Positions 1 through 5,352 of a stretch of DNA of 6,418 nt are shown one piece after another. The stretch's first letter is position 1. Each line of letters begins with the position of its first letter. Origin of the DNA: Gemmatimonadaceae bacterium (GTDB taxonomy: Bacteria; Gemmatimonadota; Gemmatimonadetes; Gemmatimonadales; Gemmatimonadaceae); NCBI GenBank assembly GCA_017881545.1, contig JADGQU010000143.1, positions 1-6,418 on the forward strand, in the 5' to 3' direction. The notes beneath the pieces are model-generated. The model was not told the origin of the DNA. It was given only the letters and a program-made list of their open reading frames with translations, and did not search any database. The position numbers and the translations under genes are program-made.

Positions 1-1122
1 GAGGCGTACCGAGGCCCGGTCACTGTCATCGATCCGGATCCCGACGCGCCGTACGACCGCCCCAACCTCTCGAAGGACTATCTGGCCGGAAACGCGCCGG
101 AGGAGTGGCTTCCGCTTCATTCCAGGGAGTTCTACGCCGCTCAGCACATCGAGATTCTCTCCGGCCTTGAGGCCAGGGAAATCGACATTGCGTCGAAGAC
201 TGTGAACCTGAGCGATGGCAGCAGTCGCAAGTATGGCTGCCTGCTCATTGCGACGGGTGCGAGCCCCATCCCGCTCGACGTTCCCGGCGGCGGGCGGATA
301 GCCTATCTGCGCACTCTCGGGGATTGCCGCGCGATCATCGGAAAGCTCGGCGCCGCGAAGACAGCCGTGGTTGTCGGCGCGAGCTTCATTGGGCTGGAAG
401 TTGCCGCCTCACTTGTCACCCGCGGATTGAAGGTGAGCGTCGTCGGTCTGGAGACGCTTCCCCTCGAGCGCGTGCTCGGCCCCGAGCTGGGATCGCTCGT
501 CAAGAACGTTCACGAGCAGAAGGGCGTCACGTTTTTTCTCGGGCGCAAAGTGACAGCGATGGATGAAAAGAGTGTCGTTCTCGACGACGGGACCCGGCTC
601 GACGCAGATCTGGTGGTTGCAGGCGTCGGAGTGCGGCCGAACCTGACGCTCGCCGAATCAGCGGGCCTGACGCTCGATAACGGGCTCGCCGTCAACGAAT
701 TTCTCGAAACCAGCGCCACCGGAGTCTTTGCCGCCGGTGACGTAGCGCGCTGGCCAGACGCGTATTCAGATCAACGTCTTCGCGTCGAGCACTGGGTGGT
801 CGCTGAGCGGCAGGGACAAGTCGTCGCGCGCAACATGCTCGGCGCCCGCGACAGCTTCGACGCCATTCCGTTTTTCTGGAGCGCCCACTACGACAAGCTG
901 TCCATCCAATATGTCGGGCACGTCGAACACTGGGACGAAATCAGAATCGACGGTGACGTGATGAAGATGGACTGCGCCGTTTCATACATGGTTGGTGGCA
1001 AGCGCAGGGCGATGGCGACGATCAACCGCGATCGCCAGAATCTGGAGACCGAAGTGCAGCTCGAGACCGAGCTGTTGCTCAAACCGCCGGCGCCTGTCAC
1101 GCTCGAAGTAGCGGGGGCCTGA
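1..1122 (+). CDS. FAD/NAD(P)H-dependent oxidoreductase, AIFM3/ferredoxin-reductase-like (5' partial)
   Basis: Frame 1 is open from the first base to the TGA at 1120-1122, giving 373 residues of a protein that begins outside the window. It looks like the reductase that passes electrons from NAD(P)H through FAD to a ferredoxin or Rieske-type acceptor. Visible landmarks, numbered from the first window codon, are the RPNLSKDYL stretch (about 21-29) typical of AIF/ferredoxin-reductase flavoproteins, LLIATGA (about 81-87), the NAD(P)H-binding loop GASFIG (126-131) with Ser in place of the second Gly as in AIF/AIFM3 proteins, VGVRPN (about 209-214), the second FAD motif GVFAAGD (241-247), and a C-terminal dimerisation-type domain containing PFFWSAHYD. 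No redox-active CxxxxC is seen, which argues against a disulfide reductase. The first FAD GxGxxG should lie about 20 residues upstream of the window. Many relatives carry an N-terminal Rieske domain, but whether this one does cannot be seen. Physiological partner unknown. Confidence 0.88.
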   Translation, partial: EAYRGPVTVIDPDPDAPYDRPNLSKDYLAGNAPEEWLPLHSREFYAAQHIEILSGLEAREIDIASKTVNLSDGSSRKYGCLLIATGASPIPLDVPGGGRIAYLRTLGDCRAIIGKLGAAKTAVVVGASFIGLEVAASLVTRGLKVSVVGLETLPLERVLGPELGSLVKNVHEQKGVTFFLGRKVTAMDEKSVVLDDGTRLDADLVVAGVGVRPNLTLAESAGLTLDNGLAVNEFLETSATGVFAAGDVARWPDAYSDQRLRVEHWVVAERQGQVVARNMLGARDSFDAIPFFWSAHYDKLSIQYVGHVEHWDEIRIDGDVMKMDCAVSYMVGGKRRAMATINRDRQNLETEVQLETELLLKPPAPVTLEVAGA

Positions 1123-1179
1123 CCTGCGTCTCGCGCATTCTACCGGCGGGATTTCCCAATACTGATAGGGCGGCCGCCC
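1123..1179. other. Convergent intergenic gap with GC palindrome, possible weak terminator
   Basis: This 57-base gap separates the stop codons of two genes that converge. At 1168-1179 it holds a perfect 12-base palindrome, GGGCGGCCGCCC, directly abutting the glpD stop codon. A smaller hairpin, GGGA-TT-TCCC, sits at 1148-1157. Convergent genes usually need a bidirectional terminator here. However, neither palindrome is followed by a T-run on either strand, and the 12-base one can only fold with a short stem around a tight loop, so intrinsic termination is not well supported. Confidence 0.25.
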
Positions 1180-2676
1180 CTACGCCCCGTCGATCGCGAA
1201 CATGCGCGTGATATCGGCTTCGAATTCGCGGATACGCGCGCTTCTCGTGTGATCGTTCCAACCCAGATGGGGCGCGACTATGGCCGCGGCGCGCGGCGCG
1301 ACCCTCTTTCCGTGATCGCGCGTCTCGAACGCCAGGTGCGTTCGGCGAATCAACAGGTCGCTGAGGTCCTCAGCCATCTCCTGCGAAACGCCGTAAACGA
1401 GATGCGCTCCGGTGTAGGCCAGCCCTTCCACCAGCGGTTCCAGGAGAGCAGGATCCTCGCGCTGTAGCCGCGCGATTTCCTTCGGGCGATCCTCGCCGGG
1501 AAGCTCGACGGAATCCGTTGCGGCCGCTTTCTTTTTGCGGCCAAGTGCCTCCTGAACGCGATCCACGATCTCGGCCGCCATCGACCGGTAGGTTGTGAGC
1601 TTTCCCCCGGTGACGTTGATCACGCCGGAGCTGTCGGCGATGATGCTGTGCTCCCGCGAGACAGCGCTGGGGTTCGCGCCCTTGGCGGTTGCGAGCGGCC
1701 GGATCCCTGCCCACGCACTCACGACATCGTCGGACGTGAGCTGAGCTCGCGGAAAGTAGGCGTTCGCCGAGCGGAGTAGATAATCCACGTCGCCGGCTGA
1801 GGGGTGAACGGCCTCCGGGGATTCGTCAGTCCAGGTATCGGTGGTGCCGATGATTGCCTGGGGTCCGGCGGGGAGGCAGAACATCACCCGGCCATCCACG
1901 GGGGAGATGAGAGTAAGGGCGTCCCGGTTTCCTACGCGCTCACGGGGCACTCCAATGTGGATTCCCTTGCTGCCGTGCAGACGCCGCGCACGTTCGTCGC
2001 CGTCAAAGGTGTTCTGCCAGACGCCGGTCGCATTGACGATAACGCGCGCGCGGATCTCCCGGCTTTCGCCGGTGCGCTGCGATTTCGCGACAGCTCCAAC
2101 GGATCTGGCGCCATCTCGAATCATCTCGGTCACGCGAGTGTGACTACTGACGGCAGCGCCCAGCTGTTTTGCGGCGATGGCATTGGCCAGGGTGAGCCGC
2201 GCATCATCGGTGCAGGCGTCGTAGTAAACCGCGCTGCCCGTCAGCCCCACGCTCTTGAGACCAGGTTCGCGTTCAAGAGTCTCAGCCGCGTTCAGCGTCG
2301 AATGCCTCCGCGATCTCCCCACGGCCATGAGCTGATATACCAGCAATGCGGCGCTGAGCTTCAACTTTCCAATGCGCGCGCCGCGGTAGATCGGCCACGT
2401 GAACGCCAACGGATTCACGAGATGTGGCGCAATTCGAAGGAGCGTCTGCCGCTCCCGAATCGACTCGTGGACGAGATGCAGCTGTCCCTGCTCCAGATAT
2501 CGGATTCCGCCGTGAATCAGCCGTGAGGAGCGGCCCGACGTCCCGCTCGCGAAGTCATCACGCTCGACCAGGGCTACGCTCAGGCCGCGCATCGCGGCAT
2601 CGCGCGCGACGCCGCACCCTGTGATGCCTCCCCCGATCACGAGAAGGTCGAGTTTTTCTCCGGAGAATCCAGTCAT
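1180..2676 (-). CDS. glpD: Glycerol-3-phosphate dehydrogenase, FAD-dependent (aerobic type)
   Basis: This enzyme oxidises sn-glycerol 3-phosphate to dihydroxyacetone phosphate and passes electrons through FAD to the membrane quinone pool. The 498-residue product matches the usual family length of about 500. An N-terminal Rossmann FAD motif, GGGITG (15-20), is followed by the ribose-binding acidic residue E38. The family signature SSRLIHGGIRYLEQ follows at 50-63. Later landmarks are IGTTDT (276-281), GIRPL (324-328) and NVTGGKLTTYR (354-364), which closes the FAD site. The C-terminal helical DAO_C-type domain runs from about 385 to 498 and includes RRTHLAFETRDHG. The ATG at 2676-2674 places the FAD motif at the expected distance from the N-terminus, although no Shine-Dalgarno precedes it. 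No glpK, glpF or glpR is adjacent, so it appears to be a stand-alone gene. It is divergent from ada and convergent with the flavoprotein. NAD-dependent GpsA and anaerobic GlpA are less likely: GpsA is a different fold, and GlpA carries an extra C-terminal Fe-S region. Confidence 0.96.
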   Translation of the reverse strand: MTGFSGEKLDLLVIGGGITGCGVARDAAMRGLSVALVERDDFASGTSGRSSRLIHGGIRYLEQGQLHLVHESIRERQTLLRIAPHLVNPLAFTWPIYRGARIGKLKLSAALLVYQLMAVGRSRRHSTLNAAETLEREPGLKSVGLTGSAVYYDACTDDARLTLANAIAAKQLGAAVSSHTRVTEMIRDGARSVGAVAKSQRTGESREIRARVIVNATGVWQNTFDGDERARRLHGSKGIHIGVPRERVGNRDALTLISPVDGRVMFCLPAGPQAIIGTTDTWTDESPEAVHPSAGDVDYLLRSANAYFPRAQLTSDDVVSAWAGIRPLATAKGANPSAVSREHSIIADSSGVINVTGGKLTTYRSMAAEIVDRVQEALGRKKKAAATDSVELPGEDRPKEIARLQREDPALLEPLVEGLAYTGAHLVYGVSQEMAEDLSDLLIRRTHLAFETRDHGKRVAPRAAAIVAPHLGWNDHTRSARIREFEADITRMFAIDGA

Positions 2677-2711
2677 TGTCGCGGGGTAGGAAGGGACGCG
2701 GAATCAGCCAA

Positions 2712-2717
2712 AGTATA
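2712..2717 (-). promoter_or_regulatory. Possible -10 element for glpD
   Basis: Read on the minus strand this hexamer is TATACT, matching the sigma-70 TATAAT consensus at five of six positions. Transcription starting about seven bases downstream would give a leader of roughly 30 bases before the glpD ATG. No good -35 hexamer is present at 16-18 bases spacing, and the nearest TTGCGA is only 10 bases away, so this rests on the -10 alone. Confidence 0.3.
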
Positions 2718-2814
2718 AGGAATTTGATCGCAAGATTCGGATATCGCCCTTCCTGGCGCACCGGCATCGTTCGCTACGAGCAGTCAACCACACCGTTCGA
2801 CCAGTGAGGATACG

Positions 2815-2955
2815 ATGCAACGGAATCGCGATGGGTTGTACATCCACGTGCGCGATATTGACGCCGGCTGTTATGATTTCCTGATCGAAAGGACGAGCGA
2901 AGGAGAAGGCCTCGGTGAAAGCAGGTCGTCGAACGGAGGAGCCTCCCATGAATGA
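2815..2955 (+). CDS. Possible small ORF (46 aa) overlapping the ada start
   Basis: An ATG at 2815 opens a 46-codon frame that ends in TGA at 2953-2955, eight bases into ada but in a different reading frame. GAGG at 2806-2809 lies five bases before the ATG, a plausible Shine-Dalgarno. The predicted peptide begins MQRNRDGLYIHV and is hydrophilic, rich in Gly, Ser and Glu toward the end, with one Cys and no membrane segment or recognised motif. Its third-position GC, counted by hand, is 28 of 46 codons, which seems lower than in the flanking genes and argues against strong coding selection. If real it could be a leader whose translation is coupled to ada. It may equally be a chance frame inside the ada leader, because the extended -10 candidate lies within it. 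I do not recognise it. Confidence 0.2.
   Translation: MQRNRDGLYIHVRDIDAGCYDFLIERTSEGEGLGESRSSNGGASHE
2869..2877 (+). promoter_or_regulatory. Candidate extended -10 promoter for ada
   Basis: TG-T-TATGAT fits the extended -10 pattern TGnTATAAT with one mismatch. It is positioned to start transcription near 2884, giving a leader of about 60 bases before the ada ATG. No convincing -35 hexamer is present at normal spacing. That is tolerated for extended -10 promoters and would suit an activator-dependent promoter such as the autoregulated ada promoter of E. coli. This is inference from sequence only. Confidence 0.35.
2935..2940 (+). promoter_or_regulatory. Ribosome binding site deciding the ada start
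   Basis: GGAGGA lies seven bases before the ATG at 2948 and is the strongest Shine-Dalgarno in the window. It favours ATG 2948 over an in-frame GTG at 2915, which would add 11 residues with no counterpart in E. coli Ada. Confidence 0.8.
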
Positions 2956-4021
2956 AGCCAAAGCCTGGGAGTCAGTACTCCAAAGAGATCCAACAGCCGA
3001 TGACCGTTTTCTGTACGCGGTCACGACGACTGGAATCTACTGCCGCCCATCGTGCCCCTCGCGGCGACCGAAGCGGGACAATGTCGCATTCTTCTCGTCC
3101 GCGGCAGCCGCGGAGCACGCCGGATTCCGTGCCTGCCGGCGGTGCCGTCCGAATCACGTGAAGTCGCCACATCCCGCCGTCGAGCGCGCGCGGGACTACA
3201 TCGATACGCACATCTCCGACCTCGGCGAGGAGCGTATCACGCTCGAGCTGCTCGGAGAACACTCGGGACTCAGCCCGTATCATCTCCAGCGGAAATTCAA
3301 GGAGCTCCTCGGGCTGACACCGGCCCAGTACATCCGCGCTCGCAAGAGCGAGCTGCTCAAGGGCGAGCTCAAGCGGGGCGAGACCGTAAGCCGTGCAACG
3401 TTCGGCGCCGGATACGGCTCCAGCAGCAGGGTTTACGGCGATTCCGACCAAAGGCTCGGAATGACGCCAGCAACGTATCGTCGTGGGGGCGCCGGAGCGC
3501 GCATCGGCTTCGTGACCGCAAGAACTTCGCTCGGCACTCTCCTCGTCGCGGCGACGGATCGCGGCGTCTGCGCCGTGACTCTCGGCAACGACGCGAAGAC
3601 TCTCGAGGCGGCGCTCGAGCACGAGTATCCGGCCGCAACGCGCACGCGCGTCGCGACTCCGTCGAGTTCGCTGGGCCTGTGGGTGGCGGAAATCATCGAG
3701 GCTGTAGATAGCGATCGCGTGCGACTGGACATTCCGTTGGACATCCAGGCATCGGCGTTCCAATGGAAGGTGTGGCGTGAGCTTCAGAAGATTCCGTTCG
3801 GCGAGACGCGTTCATACGGAGAAATCGCGACTGCGATCGGATCTCCGAAAGCGGTGCGGGCGGTCGCAAGCGCGTGCGCGAACAATCAGGCCGCCGTGGT
3901 CATCCCCTGTCATCGCGTCGTGAGGCAGAGCGGCGCTCTCGGAGGATACCGGTGGGGCCTCGAGCGCAAGAGGCGGCTGCTCGAGAAGGAGCATGCCACG
4001 AGAGAGAAGGGCGCGTCCTAG
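2948..4021 (+). CDS. ada: Ada: bifunctional transcriptional activator / O6-alkylguanine-DNA methyltransferase
   Basis: Ada repairs alkylated DNA by irreversible methyl transfer to its own cysteines and, once methylated, activates alkylation-repair genes including its own. The 357-residue product has all three domains in the E. coli order and nearly its length (354). The N-terminal zinc domain has Cys32, Cys36, Cys63 and Cys66, matching E. coli C38, C42, C69 and C72; by homology Cys32 is the phosphotriester acceptor. An AraC-type double helix-turn-helix spans about 78-180, with GLSPYHLQRKFKELLG in the first half and GMTPATYRRGG at the end. The methyltransferase domain, from about 185, includes FQWKVW (271-276), the RAVA segment with the likely finger Arg304, and the active-site PCHRV with Cys321 (TGT at 3908-3910). 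The start at ATG 2948 is set by the Shine-Dalgarno and by alignment with E. coli Ada. No alkA or alkB is visible nearby. The gene is divergent from glpD and 32 bases upstream of fadI. All key residues are intact, so it is probably functional. Confidence 0.96.
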   Translation: MNEAKAWESVLQRDPTADDRFLYAVTTTGIYCRPSCPSRRPKRDNVAFFSSAAAAEHAGFRACRRCRPNHVKSPHPAVERARDYIDTHISDLGEERITLELLGEHSGLSPYHLQRKFKELLGLTPAQYIRARKSELLKGELKRGETVSRATFGAGYGSSSRVYGDSDQRLGMTPATYRRGGAGARIGFVTARTSLGTLLVAATDRGVCAVTLGNDAKTLEAALEHEYPAATRTRVATPSSSLGLWVAEIIEAVDSDRVRLDIPLDIQASAFQWKVWRELQKIPFGETRSYGEIATAIGSPKAVRAVASACANNQAAVVIPCHRVVRQSGALGGYRWGLERKRRLLEKEHATREKGAS

Positions 4022-4030
4022 ATAGATAAA

Positions 4031-4079
4031 CGACGCCCGTCTAAGTTCCCTTTATGGCAACATTCGGGAACGGGCGTCG
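4031..4079 (+). repeat. 10-bp perfect inverted repeat bracketing the fadI start codon
   Basis: CGACGCCCGT at 4031-4040 is the exact reverse complement of ACGGGCGTCG at 4070-4079. The 29-base loop between the arms contains the fadI ATG at 4054. A second, competing pairing is TTCCC (4046-4050) with GGGAA (4066-4070), which shares one base with the longer stem. In mRNA either fold would place the start codon in a loop. No Shine-Dalgarno is visible between the ada stop and this ATG. No T-run follows, so it does not read as a terminator for ada. A regulatory role is inference. Confidence 0.5.
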
Positions 4080-5352
4080 CATCGCGGTAGTTGCGGGTGT
4101 GCGGACGCCATTTGCAAAAGCCGGAACCGCTTTCAAGTCGATTTCCGCGATCGACCTCGGCAAGCTGTGCGTCGCGGAGCTACTGCAGCGCACGAATCTG
4201 GACGGGAAAGAGGTGCAGGCACTGGTGTTCGGCACGGTGGTCCCGTCAGTTGTCGAACCGAACATAGCCCGTGAAGTCTCGCTGCTGCCGCTCTTGCCGA
4301 AGGGCGTCCAGGCCTACACAGTGAGCAGAGCCTGCGCGTCGGCGAACCAGGCGATCACCGACGCCGCGGACCAGATCGCACTGGGCCACCTCGATGTAGC
4401 GATTGCCGGCGGCTCGGAATCGCTGTCCAACATTCCGATCCTTCACTCGCAAAGATTCGCCGAGACGCTCATTCTCGCGTCGAAAGCGAAGTCGCTCCCT
4501 GCGCGGCTCAGGATTCTCGCGCGCCTGCGTCCGAAAGATTTCATTCCCATCACGCCGGCGATCGCCGAGCCTACTACCGGCGAGACGATGGGACAGTCAG
4601 CGGAGAAGATGGCCAAGCTCAACGCGATACCACGCGAGGAGCAGGACCATTTCGCGCTGCGGTCGCACCGTCTCGCGGCTGCCGGCACCACCGATGGAAG
4701 ATTGACCGCCGAGATCATGCCGGTCTACGTGCCGCCCAAATTCGAGAGCGTGCTGACGTCGGACAACGGGATTCGCGAGGACACGAGCTACGAACAGCTG
4801 GCGGCGCTCAAGCCGGTGTTCGACAGAAAGTACGGCAGCGTGACGGCCGGCAATTCGTCGCCTCTCACGGATGGCGCCGCCTGTGTCCTGCTCATGAACG
4901 AAGAAAAGGCAAGGGCGCTGGGCTATCCCACGCTTGGAATAATCAGGTCGTACGCCTACGCGGCGCTCGATCCGGGAGAACAGCTCCTCCAGGCGCCGGT
5001 GCTGGCGGCTCCGGTCGCGCTCAAGCGCGCGGGCCTCTCGTTGAAGGACATGGATCTGGTGGAGATGCACGAGGCGTTCGCCGCGCAGGTGTTGTCGAAT
5101 CTCAAGGGATTCGAGTCGAAGTGGTGGGCCGAGAGAGCGGGGTTCTCGCAGCCGGTGGGTGAGGTTGACCGGTCAAAGCTGAACGTCATGGGGGGGTCGA
5201 TCGCCATCGGGCATCCATTCGGCGCGACCGGTGCGCGAATCACGACGACGCTTTTGAACGAGCTGCGCCGCCGCGACGGACAGTTTGGTCTGATGACTGT
5301 GTGCACCGCCGGCGGTATGGGCTTCGCGATGGTGGTAGAAAGAACCCGATGA
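4054..5352 (+). CDS. fadI: 3-ketoacyl-CoA thiolase, FadI / trifunctional-enzyme beta type
   Basis: This thiolase cleaves 3-ketoacyl-CoA with free CoA to give acetyl-CoA and a chain shortened by two carbons, the last step of beta-oxidation. At 432 residues it is close to E. coli FadI (436). The nucleophile is Cys94 in SRACASANQA, and the other catalytic residues are His339 in MHEAF, His387 in GHPFGATGAR and Cys417 in TVCTAGGMGFA. All four codons were checked at their positions. The segment of about 123-175, with PILHSQRFAE and a basic KAKSLPARLR stretch, resembles the loop that the trifunctional-enzyme beta subunit and FadI use for complex and membrane contact; this is what points to FadI rather than FadA or a biosynthetic acetoacetyl-CoA thiolase. 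The N-terminus from ATG 4054 aligns well with FadI, although no Shine-Dalgarno is present. The gene follows ada by 32 bases and its stop overlaps the fadJ start. Confidence 0.93.
   Translation: MATFGNGRRIAVVAGVRTPFAKAGTAFKSISAIDLGKLCVAELLQRTNLDGKEVQALVFGTVVPSVVEPNIAREVSLLPLLPKGVQAYTVSRACASANQAITDAADQIALGHLDVAIAGGSESLSNIPILHSQRFAETLILASKAKSLPARLRILARLRPKDFIPITPAIAEPTTGETMGQSAEKMAKLNAIPREEQDHFALRSHRLAAAGTTDGRLTAEIMPVYVPPKFESVLTSDNGIREDTSYEQLAALKPVFDRKYGSVTAGNSSPLTDGAACVLLMNEEKARALGYPTLGIIRSYAYAALDPGEQLLQAPVLAAPVALKRAGLSLKDMDLVEMHEAFAAQVLSNLKGFESKWWAERAGFSQPVGEVDRSKLNVMGGSIAIGHPFGATGARITTTLLNELRRRDGQFGLMTVCTAGGMGFAMVVERTR

Larger units (their letters stand above)
2677..2947. other. Divergent intergenic region between glpD and ada
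   Basis: These 271 bases separate two divergently transcribed genes and so should contain both promoters. The part near 2700-2745 is more AT-rich than its surroundings. I see a possible -10 for glpD, an extended -10 for ada, a small ORF that may be translated, and a clear Shine-Dalgarno for ada, each listed separately. I looked for the E. coli Ada-box sequence AAAGCGCA and for a LexA-type CTGT-N8-ACAG site and saw neither. Confidence 0.6.

Noticed and set aside
1804..2526. Long open frame (240 aa) on the plus strand opposite glpD
   Set aside because: It lies wholly inside the well-supported glpD on the other strand, has no recognisable domain, and is a typical GC-rich antisense shadow.
2712..2720. 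Bacteroidetes-type -7 promoter (TAnnTTTG) on the minus strand
   Set aside because: The sequence TATACTTTG has only one base between TA and TTTG in the relevant register, so it does not match.
2915..2947. Upstream GTG start for ada, adding 11 residues
   Set aside because: A purine stretch (AGGAG at 2901-2905) precedes it, but the ATG at 2948 has a stronger Shine-Dalgarno at ideal spacing and fits E. coli Ada at the N-terminus.
3052..3711. 219-aa open frame on the plus strand in another frame of ada
   Set aside because: It overlaps ada on the same strand, and its product is an Arg-rich composition artefact without motifs.
2972..3763. Long open frame (263 aa) on the minus strand opposite ada
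   Set aside because: It is covered by ada, whose catalytic and zinc residues are all intact. The antisense product is rich in Arg, Ala and Ser with no domain.
4022..4053. Intrinsic terminator between ada and fadI
   Set aside because: The inverted repeat that starts here has its right arm inside fadI, a 29-base loop and no following T-run.
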